Source: Gemmataceae bacterium (GTDB lineage: Bacteria; Planctomycetota; Planctomycetia; Gemmatales; Gemmataceae). Taken from it: a stretch of 5,316 nucleotides of DNA. How positions within the stretch are numbered: position 1 is the first letter of the stretch; every line of letters begins with the position of its first letter. A program made the translations under genes and the position numbers. The notes beneath the pieces were generated by a model. It had not been told where the DNA came from. It ran no database searches and was given only the letters and a program-made list of their open reading frames with translations. The stretch lies in contig JADLBT010000492.1 in assembly GCA_020847555.1 (NCBI GenBank), positions 1 through 5,316 on the forward strand. Direction: 5' to 3'. Below are positions 1 through 4,510 of the stretch, piece by piece.

Positions 1-672
1 ATTGTCCAGCGGGACCCGGCCAGCGACGCGGTCAAGGAAGCCATCGCGATGTTCCTCAGCGCCCTCGGCCCGAGCCGCTCCGACGACAAGAAGGTCGAAA
101 GCGACATGCAAGCGTCGATCAAGGCGGTCGACGGCGCCAGGAGCGCCATGGCGACGCCGCTCAATGCGGTCCCCGGCGCGGGCTCGACGGCCCCGGCGAT
201 GACCGTCGCCGATGGCGCAGCAGCCGCGCCCGCCAAGATCGCGCAGGCCGAGACCGCCCTCGGCGAGGCCGAAGCCGCGACCGAACAGAAGGGCAAGTTC
301 AAGCAGAAGGACACCGCGAAGGTCGAGAAGGCCAGCGAAGACGTCAAGGAGGCCGAGCAGAGGGTCGGCGTCCAGGGCGAAGAGCCGAAGAAGCCGGGCC
401 TCTTCAAGCGCTTCAAGGACTGGCTCGTCAGCACGGTGCTCAACATCAAGCAGCGCATCAAGAAGGTCCTGCAGGCCGCGAAGGCGAAGATCGTGAACTT
501 CACGATGGACGTGCTCGGCGTCTCGAAGCAGATGGACGAACTCAAGACCACGACCGCCACCGACCGCTCCGCCAACGAGCAGGCGATGACGGACGCGCAG
601 GAGTCGGTGGCGGCCACGGACATTGCCGAGAGCAAAGCAAAGGAGCTCGCGGCGAGCATCGGCAAGACGTAG
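1..672 (+). CDS. C-terminal part of an Ala/Lys/Glu-rich helical protein, function unknown (5' end outside window)
   Basis: The reading frame is open from base 1 to a TAG at 670-672, giving 223 visible residues. The first ATG (base 49) has no convincing SD sequence, so the gene most likely begins upstream of the window. No enzyme motif is visible. Residues about 45-80 are an Ala/Pro/Gly-rich linker. Residues about 80-122 form a highly charged Ala/Glu/Lys helix with coiled-coil character. Residues about 128-172 are strongly basic and amphipathic (FKRFKDWLVSTVLNIKQRIK, then KKVLQAAKAKIVNF). The tail, about 176-220, is another polar helix. There is no obvious signal peptide or transmembrane segment in the visible part. 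The style recalls the C-terminal tails of large proteins found in phage-tail-like injection gene clusters, but this is only an impression. The next gene starts 34 bp after the stop and is probably co-transcribed. Confidence is for a real coding region, not a function. Confidence 0.72.
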   Translation: MVQRDPASDAVKEAIAMFLSALGPSRSDDKKVESDMQASIKAVDGARSAMATPLNAVPGAGSTAPAMTVADGAAAAPAKIAQAETALGEAEAATEQKGKFKQKDTAKVEKASEDVKEAEQRVGVQGEEPKKPGLFKRFKDWLVSTVLNIKQRIKKVLQAAKAKIVNFTMDVLGVSKQMDELKTTTATDRSANEQAMTDAQESVAATDIAESKAKELAASIGKT

Positions 673-696
673 GGTGGCCGCCCCCGCGGCCGCCGT

Positions 697-701
697 GGAG
701 G
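697..701 (+). promoter_or_regulatory. Ribosome binding site deciding the start at 707
   Basis: GGAGG lies five bases before the ATG at 707. The frame is open further upstream (ATG at 623, GTG at 674), but those candidates overlap or abut the preceding gene's end, lack an SD sequence, and would add an Arg/Ala-rich leader unlike a membrane protein N-terminus. This site is why the shorter start is chosen. Confidence 0.6.
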
Positions 702-706
702 CGCCG

Positions 707-1195
707 ATGCTCAGGAGCATCCTCCGCACGGGCATGGTCGAAGCCGTGCTCTTGCTCTTCGGGGGCCTGGCGGCCGGCGCAGTGGGTGGCTTCTGGGGGC
801 TCTTTGGTGGCGACGGGGCCGCCTCCACGGCGGAGGACGCGGCCCGGCCCTACCTCGCGCTCGTGGTCGTGCTGCCGGCGCTGCTCGCCCTCGTGAACCT
901 CTCGCCGCCGAAGCTGGACCATTTCGCGACGCTCGCGCGCGGGCTGCTCGTGGGCCTGGTCGCGGGCGGTGTGGGCGGCCTCCTGGCGGCGCTGGGCTAC
1001 TTCGTCCCGGCCACGAACCTGCCCGTCATCCTCGGCGGCGAAGACGCGGGCTACCTCAACGAAGCCGTGCGCAGTGAGGTCGGGTTCGGCGCCTTCCTGG
1101 CCGTGGTGCTGGTGTCGCTGGTGGCGGGGCTGGCGGCCGGCGCGCTGACGCACTACCGCGTGGCCGCCTACCGCCGGGCCCAGCGCGGGGGGTAG
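707..1195 (+). CDS. Small four-helix membrane protein, function unknown
   Basis: The product has 162 residues. Four hydrophobic, Gly/Ala-rich segments are visible at about 11-33, 49-66, 77-99 and 127-148. The tail THYRVAAYRRAQRGG is short and basic, which by the positive-inside rule places the C-terminus in the cytoplasm. The loop between helices 3 and 4 (about 100-126) carries several acidic residues (GGEDAGYLNEA). I recognise no catalytic or transport signature and no named family. The start at 707 is chosen for its GGAGG at 697-701. The gene follows the preceding helical protein by 34 bp, so the two may form one transcript. The stop sits at the edge of a 12-bp palindrome (GGCGGGCCCGCC, 1195-1206) with no T tract, so it is not a convincing terminator. 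A second, broken copy of the last codons lies 137 bp downstream. Confidence 0.75.
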   Translation: MLRSILRTGMVEAVLLLFGGLAAGAVGGFWGLFGGDGAASTAEDAARPYLALVVVLPALLALVNLSPPKLDHFATLARGLLVGLVAGGVGGLLAALGYFVPATNLPVILGGEDAGYLNEAVRSEVGFGAFLAVVLVSLVAGLAAGALTHYRVAAYRRAQRGG

Positions 1196-1264
1196 GCGGG
1201 CCCGCCAACAGAGGTTCCCACCGCACACCTGTGCCGTCGGAGGATCGGCCGCGCGCCGGCTGCT

Positions 1265-1331
1265 GGCTGGCACCGGGCGCACTGACGCACTACCGCGTGG
1301 CCGCATACCGCCGCGCCCAGGGCGAGGGTAG
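1265..1331 (+). pseudogene. Decayed duplicate of the 3' end of the membrane protein gene at 707-1195
   Basis: Bases 1276-1320 match 1139-1183 at 42 of 45 positions and encode the same 15 residues, GALTHYRVAAYRRAQ. All three differences (GCG/GCA, GCC/GCA, CGG/CGC) are at third codon positions and synonymous. Weaker similarity starts near 1265 (Leu-Ala-x-Gly-Ala). After the match the copy has one base fewer before the TAGG equivalent to the parent stop, so its stop is out of frame. No upstream part of the gene (helices 1-3) is recognisable. The simplest reading is the tail of a former tandem paralogue that diverged under coding constraint and was then mostly deleted. A short recombinational duplication is the alternative. 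Confidence 0.55.
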
Positions 1332-1384
1332 GCCGGCCGGGCGAGTAACCGGCGCCGGCCGTCCATATCCGTGCTGGGCGCGGA

Positions 1385-1415
1385 TCGGCGGCCTGCTGGC
1401 GCGCGCGGTACCGGC
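1385..1415 (+). repeat. Dispersed 31-bp intergenic repeat, copy 1
   Basis: This segment matches 3173-3203 in the same orientation at 28 of 31 positions, including the shared block GCGCGGTACCGGC at its right end. Both copies are in non-coding DNA about 1.8 kb apart. Similarity fades immediately on both sides. No coding role is apparent. Confidence 0.5.
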
Positions 1416-1501
1416 TCCGTGGTACCGGTCCGGCTGCTGGTTTGGCCGGTGGCAGAGCTGGAGGGAGGCAGAAGGGCGCATGACCGGCCCCCGCGGGAGG
1501 C

Positions 1502-1529
1502 TTGACACGGAGGAGTAGATTAATAGGAA
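1502..1529 (+). promoter_or_regulatory. Probable promoter of the desaturase-family gene
   Basis: A perfect TTGACA (-35) lies at 1502-1507. With a 16-bp spacer, TAGGAA at 1524-1529 is the best -10 candidate, though a weak one. The segment 1516-1533 is the most AT-rich short stretch of this gap. Transcription would start near 1536, leaving a very short leader before the ATG at 1554, with GGAGG at 1540-1544 as ribosome binding site. Confidence 0.4.
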
Positions 1530-1553
1530 GATACCTTCCGGAGGGAAGAGGCG

Positions 1554-2375
1554 ATGGCACAGATCCTGGGACTGGCGGCCGGCCTGGCCGTCCTCGGCGT
1601 CATCTTCGGGGTGATGGAGCGGGCCTGGCCAGCCGTCCGCGGACAGCGGCGCTGGCGGCGCGGCATCAAGACGGACATCTGCTACTTCTTCTGGGACCCG
1701 TTCGTGAACCGCACGGTGGGGTTCGCCGCAGTGGTCATCGTGGCGCTCGTGCTCGCGGCACTCGCGGGGACGCCGCTGGATGGCGAGTCCGTGCGGGCCT
1801 GGGCGCGGCGCGACACCTTCGTCTCCGGCCAACCCGCGTGGCTGCAGGCGCTGGAGGTGTTCGTCCTCCTCGACGTCATCGGCTACTGGTCGCACCGCGC
1901 CTTCCACCATGTCGGCCAGCTCTGGAGAATCCACTCCGTCCACCACAGCTCGAAGGAGGTTGACTGGCTCTCGGCGGGCCGGGTGCACCCCTTGAACGAA
2001 GCGGGCACGCGCGCCGCGCAGGCCGTGCCGCTGCTGCTCTTCGGGTTCGACCCCACGTTGCTGGTGGCGGCCGTCCCCTTGCTGACCTTCTACGCCATCT
2101 ACCTCCACGCGAACGTGTCGTGGGACTACGGGCCGCTGCGCTACGTGGTCGCGAGCCCGGTCTTCCACCGCTGGCACCACACGACCGAACTCGAGGGGAT
2201 CGACAAGAACTTCGCCGGCTTCTTCCCGTGGGTGGACCTGCTCTTTGGGAGCTGCTACCTGCCCCGGGACCGCCAGCCGATGCGCTTCGGCATCCTCGGC
2301 GAAGAGGTGCCGGAGAACCTCCTGAAGCAGCTCATCTACCCGTTCCGCCCCGCACGCAAGCCCACCCCCGCCTGA
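1554..2375 (+). CDS. Fatty acid hydroxylase / sterol desaturase superfamily membrane protein
   Basis: The product has 273 residues, usual for this di-iron integral membrane oxygenase family. The histidine boxes are all present: HRAFHH at 114-119 (HxxxH), HSVHH at 127-131 (HxxHH) and HRWHH at 205-209 (HxxHH). H145 (GRVHPLNE) and H185 are further candidates for metal binding. Hydrophobic segments lie at about 4-22, 54-72, 98-113 and 155-185, so the His boxes fall on one, presumably cytoplasmic, face. Members use O2 and electrons to hydroxylate or desaturate lipid substrates such as fatty acids, sterols, carotenoids or alkylglycerols. The substrate here cannot be read from sequence. The start at 1554 has GGAGG at 1540-1544. 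It appears to be a single-gene unit with its own promoter, and no lipid-pathway gene is adjacent. The family call is strong; the specific reaction is open. Confidence 0.92.
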   Translation: MAQILGLAAGLAVLGVIFGVMERAWPAVRGQRRWRRGIKTDICYFFWDPFVNRTVGFAAVVIVALVLAALAGTPLDGESVRAWARRDTFVSGQPAWLQALEVFVLLDVIGYWSHRAFHHVGQLWRIHSVHHSSKEVDWLSAGRVHPLNEAGTRAAQAVPLLLFGFDPTLLVAAVPLLTFYAIYLHANVSWDYGPLRYVVASPVFHRWHHTTELEGIDKNFAGFFPWVDLLFGSCYLPRDRQPMRFGILGEEVPENLLKQLIYPFRPARKPTPA

Positions 2376-2383
2376 GGCGCAGC

Positions 2384-2404
2384 CGAGCCCCGAGCCCCGA
2401 GCCC
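2384..2404 (+). repeat. Heptanucleotide tandem repeat, CGAGCCC x 3
   Basis: Three exact consecutive copies of the 7-mer CGAGCCC start nine bases after the desaturase stop codon. An 18-bp stretch of it (2385-2402) is an exact reverse complement of 2618-2635, giving an inverted repeat with a 215-bp interior. Confidence 0.85.
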
Positions 2405-2617
2405 GGAATAGCCCGTGGGCGCCTCCGCCGGGTGGCTGCCGGCACCCACCCACTCGATCCGGACCGGACTTCGGCCGACAGCCAATGCCGCCGCGGGTCG
2501 GCGCAGCGACGTTCGAGATGAGCGGCCCGCGGGTCCCGGTACCGCTACCAACGGGAGCGGGGACGGTGGCCTGGCGGCGACCAGGGCCATCAGGCGGGCG
2601 GTTTCGGGGGCCGTCCC

Positions 2618-2635
2618 GCTCGGGGCTCGGGGCTC
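2618..2635 (-). repeat. Inverted partner of the CGAGCCC heptanucleotide tract
   Basis: GCTCGGGGCTCGGGGCTC is an exact 18-base reverse complement of 2385-2402 and shows the same 7-bp period. The similarity does not extend beyond the tract on either side. Confidence 0.8.
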
Positions 2636-2650
2636 CGCCGCTCGTGGTCC

Positions 2651-2671
2651 GACGCCCAGCGCCCAACGCCC
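2651..2671 (+). repeat. Heptanucleotide tandem repeat, RRCGCCC x 3
   Basis: The three adjoining units are GACGCCC, AGCGCCC and AACGCCC. A two-unit inverted relative (AATGCCC AACGCCC on the minus strand) lies at 4547-4560. Confidence 0.65.
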
Positions 2672-2742
2672 CCGCAGTCCATTCCCGTTTGGCGTAAAAG
2701 CCCGCGGAAAGGGCACATATGCGCCTCCCGCGGCGGCCTGTA

Positions 2743-2751
2743 TGCTATAAC
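2743..2751 (+). promoter_or_regulatory. Extended -10 promoter of tatA
   Basis: TGCTATAAC matches the extended -10 consensus TGnTATAAT at all but the last base, in an otherwise GC-rich setting. No good -35 lies 16-18 bp upstream, as is tolerated for extended -10 promoters. Transcription would begin near 2758, giving a leader of about 40 bases before the ATG at 2797. Confidence 0.55.
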
Positions 2752-2765
2752 CACAGGTGAGGGAA

Positions 2766-2781
2766 GTCCCTTTCGAGGGGC
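2766..2781 (+). promoter_or_regulatory. UUCG-loop hairpin in the tatA leader
   Basis: GTCCCT (2766-2771) pairs with AGGGGC (2776-2781), including one G-U pair, around a UUCG tetraloop. It sits about 15 bases before the tatA start, just ahead of the weak purine-rich ribosome binding region at 2783-2790. It might stabilise the transcript or tune translation; that role is inference. Confidence 0.35.
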
Positions 2782-2796
2782 GAAAGAGAGTCGTAC

Positions 2797-3066
2797 ATGT
2801 TTGGATCACTGGGAGCGCCCGAGCTCATCATCATCGGGCTCATCGTCATCCTCCTCTTCGGCGTCGGGAAGCTGAGCGGGCTCGGCAAGGATCTCGGTTC
2901 GTCCGTTAAGGAGTTCCGCCGCGCCGTCAAGGACGAGGACAAGGAAGAGAAGCCGGGGCAGGCGCAGACCGTCGTGCAGCCGCCGCAGCAGCAGCTCCCG
3001 CCGCCGCAGACGCAGCCTGCCCCGCCGCCGCCCTCCAACTCGGAGACGAAGTCGAACATCTTCTAA
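2797..3066 (+). CDS. tatA: Sec-independent (Tat) protein translocase subunit TatA
   Basis: The 89-residue product has the full TatA plan. A short N-terminal periplasmic segment contains PE at 8-9. It is followed by one transmembrane helix (about 10-21) and the Phe-Gly hinge at 21-22 in LLFGVGKL. Then comes an amphipathic helix, KLSGLGKDLGSSVKEFRRAV (25-44). The acidic/lysine stretch at 45-52 leads into an unstructured tail rich in Pro and Gln (about 60-80). TatA oligomerises in the cytoplasmic membrane and forms the passage for folded proteins carrying twin-arginine signal peptides, working with TatC. FG followed by K-L fits TatA rather than TatB. No tatB or tatC is adjacent; the gene has its own promoter and terminator, so it is a stand-alone unit. 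The SD sequence is weak (AGAGAG, 2785-2790), but the N-terminus fits the family exactly. Confidence 0.95.
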   Translation: MFGSLGAPELIIIGLIVILLFGVGKLSGLGKDLGSSVKEFRRAVKDEDKEEKPGQAQTVVQPPQQQLPPPQTQPAPPPPSNSETKSNIF

Positions 3067-3086
3067 CCCGCCCTTTCGCCCATCGT

Positions 3087-3124
3087 CGGCCCCGCGCGTC
3101 CCGGACGTAGCGGGGCCGTTTCGA
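3087..3124 (+). terminator. Rho-independent-type terminator of tatA
   Basis: A perfect 9-bp stem CGGCCCCGC (3087-3095) / GCGGGGCCG (3110-3118) is followed by a short TTTCGAT tract. The 14-base loop can pair internally (CGTC/GACG). It starts 20 bases after the tatA stop codon. The T tract is short, which is common in GC-rich genomes. Confidence 0.65.
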
Positions 3125-3172
3125 TCTGCGGGCATGCGGGCGACCGCCGGCAGCCCGGGCCACTCGCTGGTG

Positions 3173-3203
3173 TCGGCGGCGTGCTGTCGTGCGCGGTACC
3201 GGC
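3173..3203 (+). repeat. Dispersed 31-bp intergenic repeat, copy 2
   Basis: It matches 1385-1415 at 28 of 31 positions in the same orientation. The three differences are single-base substitutions with no gap. Confidence 0.5.
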
Positions 3204-3288
3204 CCTGCATGGACCTGAGTCGCGCCACACTGCTGCCACACCGCAGCGATTCACTGGCCCCGCACCGCCAGTCCCGCCACGGTCCTTC

Positions 3289-3337
3289 CTAACAGCCAGC
3301 AGCTAACAGCCAGCAGCCGGCAACTAACAGCCGGCAG
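3289..3337 (+). repeat. Seven-unit heptanucleotide array
   Basis: The 49 bases divide exactly into seven 7-mers: CTAACAG, CCAGCAG, CTAACAG, CCAGCAG, CCGGCAA, CTAACAG, CCGGCAG. Equivalently, there are three 14-bp units, CTAACAGCCRGCAG, with an extra half unit inserted before the third. The array ends 14 bases before the -35 hexamer of the hydratase operon. Diverged inverted relatives occur at 4510-4541, and a 15-base exact inverted match lies at 1255-1269. Confidence 0.85.
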
Positions 3338-3351
3338 CGGACCCGTCCGCC

Positions 3352-3380
3352 TTGACGCTGCGCCCTCCGGGCCGTAGCGT
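3352..3380 (+). promoter_or_regulatory. Promoter of the hydratase operon
   Basis: TTGACG (3352-3357) and TAGCGT (3375-3380) are separated by exactly 17 bp; the -10 has the TAnnnT form seen in GC-rich bacteria. Transcription would start near 3387, about 30 bases before the first start codon, which has GGGAG at 3405-3409. Confidence 0.5.
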
Positions 3381-3415
3381 TCTCGCGCGATCTGAATCGA
3401 ATCAGGGAGACCTCT

Positions 3416-4006
3416 ATGACGACTGCTGAACGGTCACCGACCGCCGCCCGCGAGGCGGCACAGCCCTACCTCAACCAGTGGGGGCCCTACCGCCTCACGC
3501 GGGACCCCGTCACCGCGCCCCTCATGTGGCGCTACCTCGAAATGTCCGAAGACGCCAACCCCGTCTACTGGGACGAGGAATTCGCGAAGAAGAGCAGCTT
3601 CGGCCGCATCATCGCCCCGCCGCACGCCATCATGGCGTTCACCTTCGCCCCCTGGTGGCAGCCGGAATACGTCACCAAGAAGCTCGAAGACGACGCCGCA
3701 GCGATGAGCGAAGGCGCCGCCTCGGGCATGGGCGCAAACCAGGAAGTCACGCGCCTCGGCTACACCACCGCCACCATGGTCGGCAGCGACTTCGAGTACA
3801 TCGCCCCCTTTGGCGAGGGCGACGGGCGCATCAAGTCCCGCGGCCGCACGACGGATGTCTCGGTCGAGAAGCAGACGCGTCCGGGCAAGGGCGTCTTCAT
3901 CACGAGCGAGACGGAGTACCGGACGGAGGTCGGCGACCGCCTCGTTGCGCGGTCGACCCTCACCCTGCTGATGTACGACGGCACCACCCCGCGCGGCGAC
4001 CAGTAG
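3416..4006 (+). CDS. MaoC-type hydratase subunit with FAS1-like dehydratase (N-terminal hot-dog) domain, HadA-like
   Basis: The product has 196 residues. The region around 25-75 carries the hot-dog hydratase signature in the non-catalytic form typical of this subfamily: SEDANPVYWDEEFAKK (44-59), then FGRIIAPPHAIMAF (62-75). At the position of the catalytic His of the (R)-specific enoyl-CoA hydratase motif D-x-N-P-x-H there is Tyr51, while D46, N48 and P49 remain. In known two-subunit hydratases (for example mycobacterial HadAB) such a subunit shapes the acyl-chain tunnel and the partner provides catalysis. Residues 76-110 are a longer, less conserved insert that may contact the substrate; this is inference. 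The start has GGGAG six bases upstream. The partner gene follows 22 bp after the stop. Pathway (fatty acid, sterol side-chain or aromatic CoA metabolism) cannot be told from the window. Confidence 0.85.
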   Translation: MTTAERSPTAAREAAQPYLNQWGPYRLTRDPVTAPLMWRYLEMSEDANPVYWDEEFAKKSSFGRIIAPPHAIMAFTFAPWWQPEYVTKKLEDDAAAMSEGAASGMGANQEVTRLGYTTATMVGSDFEYIAPFGEGDGRIKSRGRTTDVSVEKQTRPGKGVFITSETEYRTEVGDRLVARSTLTLLMYDGTTPRGDQ

Positions 4007-4028
4007 CCGGCTGGCGAAGGAGACAACA

Positions 4029-4457
4029 ATGGCAACGATGACCACCCTCACGTGGGACGATGTCAAGGAAGGCGACGCGGTCGCCAGCATCACGTTCCCG
4101 GTGACCATGCGCACGCTCATGATCGACGTCGCCGGCAGCCGGGACCTCTACCCGATCCACCACGACCGGGACTTCGCGAAGAAGAACAACGCGCGCGACA
4201 TCTTCGTGAACACGATGTGGTACCAGGCGCTGTTCGGGCGCATCGTCACGGACTGGGCGGGCCCGGAGGCGTTCCTGCGCAAGATGCGTTTCGCCATGCG
4301 CCAGCCGAACTGCCCCGGCGACACCATCACCTCCCGCGGGACGGTGCAGAAGAAGTACGAGCAGGACGGCGAGAAGCTCGTCGACATCGAAGTGCACCTC
4401 GACAACCAGCTCGGGCCGGACACAACGGTCGCGAACATGACAGTCCGCCTGCCGTAA
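4029..4457 (+). CDS. MaoC-like (R)-enoyl-thioester hydratase catalytic subunit, HadB-like
   Basis: The product has 142 residues, the size of a single hot-dog domain. The hydratase motif is at 36-50, GSRDLYPIHHDRDFA. Asp39 and His44 have the five-residue separation of the catalytic Asp/His pair in (R)-specific hydratases and HadB. The usual Asn between them is Tyr41. The C-terminal half (about 95-140, GDTITSRGTVQKKY and following) gives the strands that complete the fold. The predicted reaction is reversible hydration of a trans-2-enoyl thioester to the (R)-3-hydroxy form. The subunit is expected to pair with the upstream product, whose SEDANPVYWDEEFAKK aligns with this motif region, pointing to descent from one ancestor. 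A strong AGGAG (4018-4022) sits six bases before the ATG. The operon ends in two hairpins just at and after the stop codon. Confidence 0.87.
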   Translation: MATMTTLTWDDVKEGDAVASITFPVTMRTLMIDVAGSRDLYPIHHDRDFAKKNNARDIFVNTMWYQALFGRIVTDWAGPEAFLRKMRFAMRQPNCPGDTITSRGTVQKKYEQDGEKLVDIEVHLDNQLGPDTTVANMTVRLP

Positions 4458-4464
4458 GGCGGAC
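4443..4464 (+). terminator. Hairpin spanning the stop codon of the hydratase operon
   Basis: GTCCGCCT (4443-4450) pairs perfectly with AGGCGGAC (4457-4464) around the six-base loop GCCGTA. The TAA stop (4455-4457) lies at the loop/stem junction. No T tract follows, so it is more likely a 3'-end stabilising structure or an aid to the next hairpin than a terminator by itself. Confidence 0.45.
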
Positions 4465-4479
4465 ACGTCTCCACAATCG

Positions 4480-4510
4480 AAGGGGCCACGCCGCGAGGTG
4501 TGGCCCTTTC
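4480..4510 (+). terminator. Rho-independent-type terminator of the hydratase operon
   Basis: GGGCCAC (4483-4489) pairs with GTGGCCC (4500-4506) and is extended by one G-U and two A-U pairs to about 10 bp, closing on TTT (4507-4509). The loop is ten bases. It lies 22 bases after the stop codon. Confidence 0.6.

Larger units (their letters stand above)
1196..1553. other. Gene-free stretch between the membrane protein and the desaturase gene
   Basis: I see no convincing intact gene here; the open frames are GC-driven and lack SD sequences. The stretch contains a 12-bp palindrome at 1195-1206, the decayed gene tail near 1265-1331, and a CCGGCGCCGG palindrome at 1351-1360. It also holds one copy of a dispersed 31-bp repeat (1385-1415), and a perfect 7-bp hairpin CGGTACC/GGTACCG (1406-1412 with 1421-1427, 8-base loop) that has no T tract. 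The only AT-rich island, about 1516-1533, lies in the putative promoter of the next gene. Confidence 0.6.
2376..2742. other. Gene-free, repeat-bearing stretch upstream of tatA
   Basis: Open frames here are Arg/Pro/Ala-rich shadows without ribosome binding sites. The content is structural. A 7-bp inverted repeat GAGGCGC/GCGCCTC (2374-2380 with 2419-2425) overlaps the upstream stop codon. Three tracts of 7-bp periodicity lie at 2384-2404, 2618-2635 and 2651-2671, the first two being inverted copies of each other. One CGGTACCG palindrome lies at 2537-2544. No clear T-rich terminator follows the desaturase gene. I see no tRNA or known RNA fold. Confidence 0.6.
3125..3351. other. Gene-free stretch upstream of the hydratase operon
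   Basis: No supported gene is seen. Together with the tatA terminator and the promoter region it makes a non-coding gap of about 350 bp. It contains the second copy of the dispersed 31-bp repeat (3173-3203), which includes a CGGTACCG palindrome (3194-3201), and a heptanucleotide array (3289-3337). Confidence 0.6.

Noticed and set aside
1195..1206. 12-bp palindrome GGCGGGCCCGCC as an operator
   Set aside because: It overlaps a stop codon in very GC-rich DNA, is not near a promoter, and such palindromes arise easily at this composition.
542..1366. A 274-codon minus-strand open frame opposite the membrane protein gene
   Set aside because: Low-complexity Arg/His/Gly composition, no start signal, and antisense to a frame with clear membrane helices and an SD sequence.
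1406..1427. Intrinsic terminator from the 7-bp GGTACC hairpin
   Set aside because: The stem is perfect but no T tract follows, and it lies 200 bp after the nearest upstream stop codon.
1231..1518. A 95-codon plus-strand open frame containing the duplicated gene tail
   Set aside because: Only 15-18 codons resemble a real protein; the rest is unrelated, there is no SD sequence, and the stop equivalent is frame-shifted, so it is treated as a remnant and not as a gene.
2374..2425. Terminator of the desaturase gene formed by GAGGCGC/GCGCCTC
   Set aside because: The stem is only 7 bp with a 38-base loop and no T tract; it overlaps the stop codon and is noted only as part of the gap description.
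1290..2666. A 458-codon open frame on the minus strand across the desaturase gene and its flanks
   Set aside because: It is a GC-driven shadow: its composition is Arg/Gly/Pro/Ala with no family motif, no ribosome binding site, and it lies opposite a plus-strand gene with a complete set of histidine motifs.
2400..2740. tRNA or other structured RNA gene in the tatA upstream gap
   Set aside because: Short GC-rich stems occur, but no T-loop motif, anticodon arm or cloverleaf spacing could be found on either strand.
3289..3337. CRISPR array
   Set aside because: Units are 7 bp, contiguous and without spacers; no cas gene is present.
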